64,000 nucleotides of DNA, from contig JAMKCH010079017.1 in NCBI GenBank assembly GCA_023653785.1, forward strand, positions 1 to 64,000, written 5' to 3'. Position numbers and translations under genes: made by a program. The notes beneath the pieces are model-generated. The model was given only the letters and a program-made list of their open reading frames with translations. It made no database searches and was not told the DNA's origin. Origin of the DNA: Ophioderma brevispina. Lineage: Eukaryota > Echinodermata > Ophiuroidea > Amphilepidida > Ophiodermatidae. Of the stretch, positions 33,530-46,990 are shown in pieces. The number at the start of each line of letters is the position of its first letter. Within the stretch, counting starts at the first letter, position 1.

Positions 33530-36084
33530 ATGCAAGTTTGTGAATAACTTTTTGAGACAAACTTTTCACACAGATCATCCACAATATCATAGTTTTTTAA
33601 CATACATTTAGAAAGGGGTATGTGATGTTCAATTGTTTTACCTTTTATCCAATTTGGTTTTGAAATATTCTAGATATTCTAGAAATATTCACGAACTTTT
33701 TTTCATCAATGCAATTTTTTATTCAGCAAACCATATCGAACGTTGACAGAATGTCCAATACAGTATACTATCGTCGTGGTCCACGAAAATAGTTCGATCT
33801 GATTTTTTGCCAAATTGGAGTTAATAGTTGATCTGGTGCTTTATGTACGCTTTATTGTACCCAAAACTTAAAGTGAAATTACATCTCCTAACCAAAATAG
33901 CCGCATCGAATAACACACGCATTTTGATAAAAACGGGTTTCACAAACATCGAATACGTATTCGATAGCTTGCGTGTCCAAATATTCTCAAAGCACCACAA
34001 ATAAATTGTGAACGAATACGTATTCGCTGGGACAAAGATTGCTAATTCAAGTGTCAAAATCGAACTAATCAGGTCTATCAATATTTTAAAGTCATTGGTG
34101 AAGTTACCTTTCATCACTTCACATGGGATTTGGTGCATGTTATTTCACATTTAATTTTGTGTTTTAAAATTAAATTATATCCACTTGTACTTATTGAAAC
34201 GTACGGTCTGTGCGTCGTGACAAAGAATGATCAGTTGTAGTTTTAACATTTTACTTACAACAAACAAAACCAAATTATTTTTTTTTTGGGGGTGGCCATA
34301 GTGACATGAACCCTCGTCTTACCAAAGGGAGGAGTTACCACCCCAGGTAAACTTTCCCATCGGTGCGCAAAAACGTTAAAACTTCCGTTAAGTCTTTCCA
34401 TATAATTATTTTCACATCCTTCTGCTATTTTTGGGCGAAAACAATGTGATGTAGCACCCTCCACCGGGGTTTAGCGTCTAAGACATTGGTGTTAGTTGTT
34501 CTACTACCTCTACATCCACTAATACCCATTATTGAAAATGCACGCATTCTGATTGGTCAGTTTACCTCCCCATTATTCTGCAATAATAGCCGCTAAATGC
34601 ATTTTCTTATCATTTATTTTATTAATCACATACAAAATACACATAACTAAGGCATATTAACTTAAAACCTATACAAACAAATAAACAAAACAAATAAAAT
34701 CAAGTTTTTTTTTAGTTACTAGAACGAAATTTGTAGTATCATGATGGCTCATAATATATCCTCGGCGGGAAAAAATAAAAATAATGGGCACCATTATTAT
34801 TTTTTCCGACCTCCGAGGGCACTTATTCACCTATAAATGATATTGCATAACCTGAAATTAATTGTTTTAAATATGGTGCACGATATGGCTCTAAAATTAT
34901 ATGTTTGATTACAACTAGTCATTTTCCATATCATTTGGGCCAAAAGAGTCGTGCAACCGGAAAGATTATCGGCGGGAGGTTAATGATGAGTGGGGTGTAA
35001 GCCGCCCACCCCCCTCCTTCCCCCTCCCCTCGTTCCGTCTGCCCTTTTTTTAGCAAAATTTCATTTTTTCATGTTATAACTCTGAGTGTGTCGTGGGAAA
35101 TGACCACTTTTTTCCCAAACTTGTGAACCTTGACGTCATTGTGACGCCATACTAGATATTTTGGAAGGCAGTAAAAAACGGTGGACCAAAGCTATCAACG
35201 GGTACCAACATTTGCTTTATAAGATGAATTCTTCGTCGGTGGGTGTAGGGACACCCCATTCCCTTAGTAAACCGTAGTACCAAAATAAGACTGTAACCAT
35301 TTGTCAAAGTTTGATTTTCTTCTCTTTTGATGTTAACTTTGATATTTCTCAAACTAAATAATTACCAATATATACATCATTTTAAAAAAACAGCCTTTCA
35401 GGAACAAATGATATTTGTAGTTGGAATGTGTTTGTATAAGCGTTAATATGCCTCAAATGTTTAGATTATGTAGATTTTTATGAGTATATTACCCATTTAA
35501 TGTTAATACTTTATTTTCGTTTCAAGTTGGGTATAATTTTAAAGCGTGTACATTACTTTAAAAGATAGGAACTATATATGTAATGAGAAATTAAGAAAAC
35601 GCGAAAATAGATCACTTTTTAACCTCCAAAATCTTTTGATTACGAAACATTCCCAGTTTACATTTTAAATATTTTCTGAGCTCAATTTTGAACAGTTCTA
35701 GAGCCAAATTTTATTGTGTGTTTAACAACATGCATCTATTATTATATTTTTATATAACATGCATTTACAATGTTTGTGTTCCTTCAACATATTTCCCTTT
35801 TGAAATTTAATTTTTAATATTTCAAAATTGAAGGTTATGCATGTGTTTTTAATTGAACTAATTAAAATATTAATTTTAAGGAGCCATTTTTTTTTTTTTT
35901 TGGTTAAAAAAAAAGGATGTTGGTAATTTTCCGGAATTCGTTGTCATCGTGGTCAGTCTGCGCTGTAATTTACTTACAACACGAACGTAATTCCAACAGT
36001 GATGTTCCCACTTTAAAACCGCTTACTGACTCGTTTTAAATAAAAATCATGGTTTGTAGTACATAAAAACGCAAGCAATAGACA

Positions 36085-36350
36085 TCGTCTGTCGTCTTCA
36101 TCATCGCGCGTCGTCGCCGCCCAGCCGTCGTCGTCGTCTGATCGTCAGTATCGTCATGGCATGGTTCATCGCATATCGCATCTGTCATGGTCGTCCTTCA
36201 TGGTCGTCGTCATGGTCGCGTCGTCGTCGCGTCGTCAGTCCCATCATCACATCGATCAGTACATCATCCGGCAATCATCCTCAATCGATCAAGTAAGCAT
36301 CTCGGCATCATCATCATCATCATCATCGATCATTAGCATCATTGGTATCA
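36085..36350 (+). repeat. Trinucleotide microsatellite region in copy B
   Basis: Counterpart of 27760-28020, with scrambled phase of the tcg and tca triplets. Confidence 0.85.
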
Positions 36351-37229
36351 ATCATTTTTAAAATAGTAAAAACCCGGAGCTTAGTAATCTCATCCACCAT
36401 ACCAACATTTAAGAAATCAACGGGTTCATGCGTCGAATACGTATTCGACTTCCTTAGAGCACAGCGAATCAAACATTTGGGGGTTGACAAACAATCGAAC
36501 CACATTCAGGTGGCCATTTTGAATAAGAAAACAGTTGTTTTCTGGTATTTTATTAATACTGTTTGTCAGTTGAGTTAGCCATTCACGTCTTTAACATACC
36601 ATACACACCACTTAAAATAACCAGGTTTCCTTGTTATTTCAATTTAATTACCTACAAAAATTACTACATACAAATACAACAAACCCGCATTCATAAGTAA
36701 ACTCAAACTTTCAAACGCGGTTTTCCTCAGAACTAGCTTTTGCTGATTCGACACTATGCAGAACCCCCCCACGAGATATATACTAATACATAAAGTAGCA
36801 ATTGAAGACGGTACTAAGATAAACTTGTGAGGTATATGATATGATATTCTAGGACCAGTAATGGACAACCGTATAGGGCTAATGTATTCTGGTCCCTGTA
36901 ATACATACAAGTAAAATATACCATATTACAATATTATACAAGTAAGAGGTGATATAGAAAAAATTACATATTAAAATAAACATACAAACAAAACAAAAGA
37001 GACAAAAACACACAAAAACAACAAATCTAAGTAAACAAACACTTAACGAACGACGGGAAACGGGATACCACAAATTTGGAAGAAGGAGAGACTTAACAAC
37101 AAGTCTTGCTGAAGTATGTAATAATATTTCATAATGAGGAAGCAGAGATAAGGTGAGGACAGGTAAGGAGGAGAGATAGAACTAGATGAAGAAAAGGTGA
37201 TGTGAGAGAAATCATGACTTGGGGAGAAT

Positions 37230-40060
37230 TAAAAAGAATGTCTGGTTGTATGGAATGTTTTTTCAGATGAGGCTTAAAAAGTATTTTGTTTGTAATTGTT
37301 GTGATGGATTCTGGAAGATCATTCCTAAGTTGCTCCGTGATACTGAATAAAGTGCTTTCAGATAAGATTTTGGGAGGGGAAGATAAAGTTTGTCGGCTTG
37401 TCTGGTGTTATAGCTGTGGGTTTGTCTGTGTTGTGGTAAGTAAGTTGCTGAAGTTTTCGGAGGTAAATATTGTTGTGGTATTCAAACATGAGAGCGCTGT
37501 TTGAAGTTGGTGAGGTGATCTAGTTAAGTGTTTTCAGTGATGAAATAAGGCACAGTGTGAGTTCTGGGGGTGAGTTTGTGATAGTGGCGAAGGCCCATTT
37601 CTGTGTGATATTTAGTTTGGAGAGTCGTGAATGATAGTTGGAGGCACAAATGATGTTACAGTAGCCAAGTATGGGAACTAGTGGTGTTGTAAAGTGATTT
37701 TAAGGTGTAGTCTGGAAGCTTAAGGTGGTGTTTAACTCTTTAGATTGTACCAATTGCGGAGACGCTTTGGGGTGGGGACATTATGTGTTTCATTCCATGT
37801 TATTTTTGTCGTCGATTGATGCCAAGAAATTTGGGTGAGTGTACCTGGGAGATTCTCTGGTTTCTATTTGTTAATTTTTGGTTGTGATTAGTGTTGTGGT
37901 TAGAGAAAAAATGTAGTTAGTTTTTAAAAAACATTGAGTAGAAAGTTTGTTAGCCCGAACATCATTGATTTTTGCGAGTTCGTGATTCATGTTGTTAAAA
38001 AGCGCATTAATGTTAGGGGTTGAAAGAAAAATGCTTTTTGTCACTCTGTAAAAAAACAATAAGATTAGTTTAAGTTTGTTAGAGATGTTAGTGATGTCAT
38101 TCATGTATGATGAAAAGTAGGGGTCCCAAGGATTGAGCCTTGCAGACGCTAACTGTATCGGTTTGCTGGATGATGCGGTGGAGTGTACGTGGACTGATTG
38201 TGAGCGGTTAGTTAGGTACTCCTGAACCACTCCAAGGCTACTCCACTGACACCGTAATGATAAAGCTTGTGAATAAGAATTTTTGGGGGTCAATGGGGTC
38301 GAAAGCCTTGGAGAGATCCAGGAATACCTCCCGATGGTGTGGAGTTTATTTTTTCGTGCAAGGGTTGAGGTTGGTTGTTATTTCAAGGAGTGCCATGTAA
38401 ATCGAGCGTTTGGGCCTAAAACCGTATTGTTTCATCGACAAGAATGTTTTGTTCTTGTTGAAGAATGTAGAACAGACGTGTGTACAATGACTTTTTTTTT
38501 CAAGTAGTTTTGAAAAAGATGGTAGAACAGAAATGGGCCTGTAAATTTGCAATGTTATGTGGGCATCTTTGTTTTGTAAATGGAATGGACTTTGGCTGAT
38601 TTGAGGTGATTGGAAGGTTTCCGGTGATCAGTGATTGGTTTAAATATGTGTCACAGAGGCGAAATGATTTTATCATATGGATTTGTTGGCAATCCCAGGA
38701 TCAATCTTGTCGGTACCTCTAAACCGCGCACTTTTTATTACCATTTTTAAACAGGTGGCGAAGTTGTCATTTCATCAACAGTACCTGGATTCAGGAACAT
38801 TGAAGTGAATGTGGTTTTTGGAGTGTTTGTTAAATGGGTTACTTGAGGGGGAATTTTGTTAGCTTAGTTTTTGTCCCAGGGTAGAAGTGATCGTTGAATG
38901 CGCTGGCTATGTCAAGCGGGTGAGTTATCTGCTTATTATTATGAGTGAATGTCCGGGATTTTATTAGGGATACTTCCTACTAGTAAATGTTGTGTTGAGG
39001 AATGTCCAGGTTTTTTGGTGAGATATCAATTTTGTAGGTTTCTGAATTTGGTCTGTGTGTGTTTTTTCTGGCAATAAACGAAAAATAATGTGAGTTAATG
39101 AATTTGTTTTGTATTGTTGTATTGTTAGTTTGGTTGCTGTTGTGTTTTGTCTTCAAGTATTTTCTAGAGGCCGTGCTTGTGTGTTTGATTGACTTGAAAA
39201 TTGCTGTTGTCATCCAGGGCGGTTTATGGTTACGATTGTTTTATGGTCTCTTTTAAGGGATGGATTCGTTGTAATGTTTCGTATGAGAGTTTGTGAATGC
39301 AGTGGCTGTAACCGCTAATTTGGGTCATTTCTGTGAGTATATGTGTCCCATGATTCATTGTTGAGTCTACGGTTAAATGTGGTCGAAATGTTGTCATCTC
39401 TGTAGTCAGCGTTTATTGGATTGTTGTTTTTGTGGCATGCTTAGCTTAGTGATTAAGGAGGAATATTGGGAAGTGCTCTGTAGTGTCCGTGAATATCCCT
39501 GTTGTGGAGTCTGTGTCAGGGAGTTGGTGATAATGTTATCAATAGCGTGGCTGTGTTATGCGTATTCCTTGTATGTGTTATTTTAGGGATATAAGATGTT
39601 TGCCATGATGTGTTATAAAGTATTTGATGGTGGATGATTTGGAATAATTGAGAATATTGACATTAAAGTCACCCCGACAATATAGACGTCCACTGTTGTT
39701 TTTATTTAGTTCAGTGAGTAGCTGCTCGAAGCTATTGTTCAAATTTTGGATTGGATTGTGTTCATGCAGTCTGTAATAACTCCGACGGTTATGTGTTGGG
39801 GTCTATTGTTGGTGTTATGTGTGATTCGATGAACGTGAGTGAAATCTGGTTCTGCGGGTTTTTGTGTCGATATTTTGTATAGAGGTGATTTTTTATGTAA
39901 TACAACTCCCTTCCTCTGCAGTGATGCTCCTGGAATGTACTTTGTAGAGCCCATTAAAGTGAGGTTGTGACTTGGGTCAGTAAGACCAGTGTTTCTGAAA
40001 ATGCTAAGACCGAGAAAGAGTGGTTGAGGTGATTAAGGTAGTTCGTGTTTCTCTCATATG
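37230..40060 (-). mobile_element. LINE (EN-RT), minus strand, in copy B
   Basis: Collinear with the copy A LINE. Readable pieces are YIPGASLQRKG (about 39930, endonuclease), YRPISVLPSFSKLLEK (about 38545-38500), YGFRPKRS (about 38420), EYLTNRSQSV (about 38215) and ALFNNMNHELAKI (about 37995). Some motifs are better preserved here than in copy A and others worse. That is what independent sequencing errors, or independent decay, would produce. Confidence 0.85.
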
Positions 40061-40409
40061 ATTTTGTGATACTACGGCAGTTAAAATGGAATATGGGAGA
40101 ATGAGTTGTTGCTTGATGGTTTGATGATTAGTGTGTTAAGCGGTCTTCAGTGTGATAGCTGGGAGTCAAACACAGAGTTGTTTTGTGTGTGGGGTGAAGG
40201 ATGGGGGTCACTGTTTGGAGGATGATTGGGGTCTGTTAGTAACGATTGATGCAAAGGGTAATTAAGTTTGATGATGTTCAATTTTAATGTTGGTGAAAAG
40301 TCAATTATTATGCGGCGAAAGTTTCGTCGAAGTGGTGGTTAAAAAATTGGCAGTTCGTATATATCAGGGCATGGCATCCTGTAAAAGATAGGTAAAGGGA
40401 AAATAATAG

Positions 40410-40447
40410 CGAGGGGGTTAGAGAGAGAGGAGAGAGAGAGAGAGGGG
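40410..40447 (+). repeat. GA-rich simple repeat in copy B
   Basis: Run of gagagaga upstream of the LINE 5' end, the counterpart of 32010-32095. Confidence 0.8.
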
Positions 40448-41024
40448 GAAACTTGAGAGATGGGTTGGAATGAGGTAGGGGTTGAAAAAGGAAGGCAAGT
40501 TAGAAGAGAGCAATGGTAAACCGGGTTATATAAAAGTGAAACAATACCTTAGACAAGATGTGTTGACATGTCAGACAAGACTAAAGCACTAAGACCAGGA
40601 CAGAGTAAAATGATAAGGGGGCTACGAATATCAAATTAACGACGAACGACAAGATATGTTGACAAGTCAGACAAGACGAAGGCAATAAAGAAAAGACAAG
40701 GACAGAGTAAAAACAACAAGGGCTGAAATACAATGCTAAGATTATTTATACAAACTTAGTACACAGCAGATGTACAAAAAATTAGTTACTGCTTACAAAT
40801 AAGGATAATAGAATTAACAGAAAAAAAAAATCTTAAATCTTACCAAAACAAGGAACAACTTATACCAGAGTATGGTGTTTTACACTAAACACCTCAAAAT
40901 TGAGATAAAGGGGGGGGGAATAGAAACGCACTCTTTGGGTAAAAAAAAAAAAAACAATTTTAAGGTATATATCAAAAAATCTAAAAAATCAAAAAAAGAA
41001 AAAAAGTAATAGGGTAAGGAGGAA

Positions 41025-42030
41025 CGTGAATGTGAGGAGGAAATTGGGAGATAGACAGGGAATGTATACTCCGTTTCTTCTCAACTCCATGCAGTGACCG
41101 TCGCACGCTATTTCAAATGGTGGGCACACTACAAGCTAAGAAACCTAGAGCAAGCTGGCAAAAAGCGGTCGACGTGTATATACGGCTCGCATAACGACGG
41201 CACATGCGTAAAAGGTGCGTTAACGTAAAAATATTTAATTACTGCACGGAATGGAGAAATGGACTATAAATAATGTGGAACAATAAGGTTGCAATGCTTA
41301 CAACATGCAACAATGTAGGCAATACCAACCAGATTTTATAATGAAAAAAATATATGCTGCATACGTAAGTCATACGTAAATGGTAAGATCAAATGGATAA
41401 GCAATATAAACCAACGTACAACATGGTAGTATTCAAAAGAAAAAGGGGTAAAATACAAATAGAAATTGAACCAATTCACATAAAGGTACAGTTCAAGGGA
41501 AATAATGCACATGGCTATTGAACGACAGACTTAAGAGGTCCCATATGTGAACAGGAATACTGTTTCTACGATCCACCACACACACACGTTTTGGTATTGT
41601 ACTATTACTGAAAATCCCAGAAACCAACCAATACATAGAAAATATAATATTGGGGATCATTGATGGGAAGGACTATTAATAGTTAATATGCATGTCAACT
41701 TCAGAAACAGGATATAGAACAAACCAAAAATCTAAAACAATAATAAAATTTTAATCTTTCAATTTTAAATTTTGGAGGCACAAAAGGCAACCATTAGCTA
41801 GGTGCTTGGATATAGATGACTGCCCTGAGATCACCTGATGTGAAATTTGGAAAGGGCAAAAGGCCAACAAAGATGTTACGAAGGGATATACTGTCGACAA
41901 ACAAGTTGAAAGATATTTTTAGAGATTTAAGATTTTAATGTGATGGTTTTACATACAACACATATACATACACATATGTTTCAAACATTACATAGGTCAA
42001 TACCTATAACATATACACGTGCATAAATTA
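41025..42030. repeat. Right-end block of the tandem segment, duplicated again at 42110-43080
   Basis: Shared blocks include ctccatgcagtg, gtagtattcaaaagaaaa, ggggatcattgatgggaagg and agagatttaagattttaatg. The first 350 bases also match the end of copy A (32620-32978). Confidence 0.8.
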
Positions 42031-42109
42031 TAGAATTACATTTCATTTCATTCAACATACGTACTTGTGTAAATAAACAATAAAGGAAATGCGATACAAT
42101 AATTATATA

Positions 42110-43080
42110 AATTGTAATACTCCGTTCTTTTCTCACCTCCATGCAGTGCGTCCACGCGAAGTTTCAAATGGTAGGCACAAACAGGCACAAAAAAAAAAAA
42201 CGAGAGCGCTTTCAAAAGCGGCGACTTTTACAGGGCGTTTCCAAGAACTCAACTCTTGACGCGTGTGTGAAAGTTTCGTCAACGTCCAAAAAAATGGTAA
42301 ACTGCTCGAATATGGAGAAATGGACATAAATAATTGAACAAGTATTGTTGCATTTCAACATGCAATAATTGGGCAAAATTAACTATCAGTTTTATAATAA
42401 AATAGATATTTGCCTGTCATTACACGACCTAAGTATTTATAAAGTTTGTACTATATATTGGTAACAAACAAATAAACGACACATTGTAGTATTCAAAAGA
42501 AAAGAGGGGAAACATCTAAGAAATGAAGCGTGACTCTGTTCCAAAAGGTAACAAATCAAAGGAGTAATGCATGGCTAATTTGAACGCAGATCTTAATTGC
42601 TCCATAATGTGACCAGGAGATCAACATACTTGTTTCTACAGATCACCAACACGCTCTGGGTGATCTGTACTTTTTACTGAAATCGCTAAGAAACAAACCA
42701 ATACACAAGAAAGTATAATATTAGGGATCATTGATGGGAAGGACTGTAAAAGTGGATATGCATGTCACATTCAGGAAACAGATAAAGAACAATAAAAAAA
42801 ATCTAAAACAATAATAAATAAAATCTTCAAATTTTAATTTTGATGCACGAACCGAAAGGCCCTTTAGCAAGGTGCTGGGTGATAACTGACTGCCCTGTAG
42901 ATCAAAACCTAGAGGAATTGGAAGCAACAGGCCACAAAGATGATAAAAAGAAAGGGATATACTGGCGACAAAACAATTTGAAGATATTTATTTTAGAGAT
43001 TTAGATTTTAATGTGAAGATTTTTACATACATACACCTTTACGTAACATATATCTAGGCCTACTAATAACATATGCAGGT
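42110..43080. repeat. Third, partial copy of the tandem segment right end
   Basis: Collinear with 41025-42030, offset by about 1.06 kb, again differing mainly by short indels. No LINE is included. Confidence 0.8.
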
Positions 43081-45720
43081 GGCATATTATACAATAAATT
43101 TCAAATCATGTTTCCAACCATCAGTGCATGGGCGAACCCGGAAATCACCCATCACTATGGGCTGCCCGCTGGGTTATCGCTGGTCGGCGCCCGACTGGCA
43201 GAGATGATCGATAGAGGGGGTATCATGGAGCTCAAAAATTGGAAAATTATAGGTTTTTTTCCATGTTTCTGTGTACACTGGTTGCATTCAAGTATATTGT
43301 AATTTGATCATTGTAGCGTAAGTATAAAGACAGTACCTCAAAATTTCCAAGAGGCAAGAATAACCAATGGCAAATCTCGTGGTTACTGCATACCAGAGAT
43401 GTAATCTGAATCGGAAAATCGGCCATCAGCCTAAAACTGATCGAGTATCGGCGATTCGAATCAGTTGGACCGTTCTATACAACTAGGTATTTTTTGCCCA
43501 TTGTTTTATTGGTCTTGTTATGATTTTATAATATTTTTTCAACTCATAGCTCGGGCCAATAAATATGGGCTCAATGAGACATTTTGATATCAGAATTTGT
43601 AATCAGATGTTTGGTGGTATGTGCTTCCATGTGAGAGAGAAACATTATGAAAAATGTGCAAATGTAAAGCGTATTAAAAACAGCAGAACTATTCTTGCAT
43701 GCATGAATTTCACAGGTTTTGTGCCACGGATTTCACAATGTGTACATGTAAGTGAATATTTTTCCCATAGAGCTTTAAGAAAACGATATTATACCCTTCC
43801 CTCTTGTAAGGTCCAGGGAAAAAATGCTATATTTCATATTTTAATTTTATATCAAGTTAAACATGCTTGTTCTGATTTTATCTTTATCATGTTCCCTATT
43901 TGATATCAAAGCCTGGTACTTGCACACACTCACCACAAGTATCCTGGGAAATGAACTTGCAGTTTTTATGATAGAAGCGATAATGCATATTATTGCAATG
44001 CCCTATTGTATTCAGTGTTGTGCTAATGTGATGGTTAGCCATTAAAAATAGCAGGTTTTTTGTCTCTATCTTGGGAAAAAATGGGTTTGAAATTTCCAGA
44101 GGACAATGAAAAAAATACAGCCTTTCATCTGATATAAAATTGATACTACTTCCGCAATTCTGGGTAATTCTAAAGACGATCAGAACAAGCACCTTTAAAA
44201 TGAATATTTGTTGAATTGTTGAGAGCACAGCTATTTTGTAAATGGACACGTAAATGCTGAATCATCAACTACCCTCAATTTAAAAATGCATCTGCACTAT
44301 CAAATACCAAGTTCATTTTTCAAATTTGCAAATTCAAGAGGCCAAAATTGGGTTCAAAAATCCAAATTTTGAAAAAATTAAATTAGTTATTAATTCCGCA
44401 ATATAAATGACATCATGTAGTCAGTCATTATCTTCGTTATTTATGCCGTATATTTTTTTTCCAATGTTAGTCTGGCTTCAAGTTAACCAAAATTTAAGGG
44501 AAAAATTGTTGTACTATCACTCTACACTGTACGATGTCTACATTGGTGTGAGTATGCTATGGTGTTATGAACGTCTTTTATCCATGCAGTTATTTTTCTA
44601 GCTATTGTATATTTTTCATCTAATAATGGTCATTATCGATTTGCAATCAGGCTTGACTGATCTCATTAGGACAACTGGCTTTCCTGATAAATTATGTATG
44701 AAATGTCACCATCCTGGTATTGCAAATAAATTAGTGAATTTTACATATTTTGAAATTGCAATTTCTAAATGAACTACAATATTACTACAGTTATATTGGT
44801 ATATAGAAATCAAATTGTTTTGAGGAGGGGACACTCGGGGGTACAATTCACAAAGTAGAATTCGTGCATTAAACCAAAAAAGAAACGACAAGCAGCATTT
44901 TGGATTACAGTTTTGGTAATCTAATAATAACAATACTGACATTTCAGGCATGAGGATCTCCGTTTAAAAACTCAATTCATTTTTGTGGGGCCTGAATTTA
45001 TGCATTTTCATTTATTTTCAGCCTGATTTCTGGTGTTTTTGCTGGATTTCAAGCATTTTAAGTTTTTTTTTCCATTTTAATTTTTTTTTCCTACTCAAAA
45101 GTTCATTCTCATGCCTGACATTTGTATAGCTTTTTTTTCAGAGGATACAAAGCGCTCTTGCCTATTATTATTATTATTATTATTATTACTATAATATTGC
45201 TATCCTGTACGTTAGGGCGAAATTGGCTTTTGTTATTCACTCAGAATGCTTGTAGGGCAAAATATCGTTTCCCCCTAACATACATTGTATCTCTTGTATT
45301 GCGGTTTATTCCATTTGGATAACGAAGGATATGAATATTAATTTATGCAAATGAAGGATAATCCCTAGAATAACAAAGGATATGAATATTAATTCATTTA
45401 AATAAGAAAACTCATTATAACCTAATGAATAATTACAATTTTCCCATAACATGCTTGTTAACGTTATTATTATCATCATCATTATTATTATTACGGTGCC
45501 ATCAGAAAATTGTCACAATCATTGCTTCATCTAAGCTGGCTCCTGGCCAAGTGCACATCCCTATTAGCACTTAGATTGTAACATTCCCCATAACAGCTCT
45601 CCAAATTTTGCTTGGGTCGACGAGGCAACGACGAGATACAAACATGTTGACTGCAGTGGGGATCGAACTCAAGATTTACTATGGTCTTATCAGTGGCGGA
45701 TCTAGAATCGGAAAAGTGTG
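43081..45720. other. Intronic DNA with no firm feature; small GC island at 43110-43235
   Basis: The stretch 43110-43235 is GC-rich and open on the plus strand (AWANPEITHHYGLPAG...), but I do not recognise it. A (tta)n run lies at 45163-45187. A near-duplicate block (ggatatgaatattaat) occurs at about 45328 and 45377. Elsewhere there is nothing recognisable. Confidence 0.35.
45163..45187 (+). repeat. (TTA)n microsatellite
   Basis: Pure attatt repeat of about 25 bases. A second impure run lies at about 45460-45495. Confidence 0.9.
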
Positions 45721-46078
45721 TTAAAGGTGCAACGAGAGATTTTTGAGGTACCCAAATATTGTGTCATAATAGTAATTTCATATATACTAGACACTTAATA
45801 GATTTCTAACCTTGTATTTTGCTACAGAAATGTCTTAAAAGAGAGAAAAAAGGTGATTCTGATTTGCTTATATTTCAATATAAAACATAGGATGAATTTC
45901 GTATTTGCTCCTATACGAAATTAGTAATTTCACAATTTTTGTACCAAAGAAACATTTCTCAGCTTAATCCTTTCAGATGGGGTTATTTTTGATGGAAAGC
46001 ATTACATCAGGGCAAAAATCAGTATTTTCGATATTTTTAGGGACACCTGATATGTGAAATCTCTCGTTGCACCTTTAA
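45721..46078. mobile_element. Intact MITE, perfect 22-bp inverted repeats with TTAA ends
   Basis: The left terminus begins ttaaaggtgcaacgagag and the right terminus is its exact reverse complement for 22 bases. Terminal ttaa implies insertion at TTAA, the target of piggyBac and Kolobok transposases. The element is 358 bp and non-coding. Fragments of the same family occur at 3315-3470, 16585-17096 and about 20270-20350, making this the reference copy in the window. Confidence 0.9.
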
Positions 46079-46990
46079 GAACAACACATTGAACTGGTTC
46101 ACATAACTCTTTACACGTGTATTGTAGCTAAGAATTTTGTATACTGATGGTACACTTGATACAACGATAATCCTACTTCAATAAAGAGTTCTGCACGAAC
46201 AAATCTGTTTGCCAATAATTCGCAGTATTTAACTCTTCCTTGCGCTCCTGCTTTTCTGAACAGGATCACCCACTGCTTATGATTTTAAGTCCTGCCCTTT
46301 ATCCGTTATGCCACACATGCTCCCATCTGTTGCATTTTATAAGTTATTCCACTTTTATCTTCTGTCACTTCTCAAATTTTATTTCTTGTAACTATTTTTC
46401 CACATTCCTGCCTTTTCCTGTGCTCTCTTTTGTGGGATTTAATTGTGCAAATTTCCACTCTCCAAATTTCAGAAAAAATAGCTTTTTCTGTACATTTATG
46501 CAACTTTCCAGGGATTAGGGTCCTTGTGTTCTCTCGTCTCTCTGGTATTGTATCCCATATCGCCATGGTAACACAAAGCAATAACAAATGTGGTATAATC
46601 CAAACTTAATTGCAAAGTTGATAAGTACCGGAATGTCAATCTAATTTACCATAACGATGACAATAATTTCTCAAATGGAAGCTCTCGTACTTTAACAAAA
46701 TTAGGCAATGGTTACCAAGGCAACTTTAGCATTGTGGTCATACTCGTGGTTATTGCATTGGTAGGCCCATTACACTAATTACTTACTATGTGACAAATAT
46801 GGGTACCATGCATACACTATATGCTACTTATGTAATTCCAGAATACTACACGTAATGGACCTGATGGTGTGTCTGTAAATGACTTAATGGATACTTACTG
46901 TTTTATACAGTTTTAAGAATCTATTTCTGATGTAAACTATACTTCTGGACACCAGTGCTATCATGTTGACAGTCCAGCAAAAGCTATGCC
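46079..46990. other. Intronic DNA between two MITEs
   Basis: It contains a second perfect X-box-like motif at 46711-46724 and otherwise nothing recognised. The open frame at 46240-46518 is T-rich and not protein-like. Confidence 0.4.
46711..46724 (+). promoter_or_regulatory. Second X-box-like motif (GTTACC-AA-GGCAAC)
   Basis: Matches GTNRCC-N2-RGYAAC fully. It lies deep in the CCDC181 interval and about 1.5 kb before the last exon, so a promoter role is doubtful; it may be chance or an intronic element. Confidence 0.25.

Larger units (their letters stand above)
33530..41372. repeat. Large tandem segment, copy B (about 7.8 kb; partner 25327-32978)
   Basis: Collinear with copy A throughout, with frequent one- to three-base insertions and deletions and homopolymer changes. 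A roughly 90-base insertion rich in C (about 34950-35045) is absent from copy A. Confidence 0.9.

Noticed and set aside
43565..43903. 112-residue open frame in the long intron as the missing CCDC181 exon
   Set aside because: Its Cys/His/Phe-rich composition is unlike the Lys/Glu-rich protein, and no splice site of the required phase was seen.
46711..46724. Second X-box as the promoter of another ciliary gene
   Set aside because: No coding exon follows it apart from the last CCDC181 exon; kept only as a low-confidence motif.
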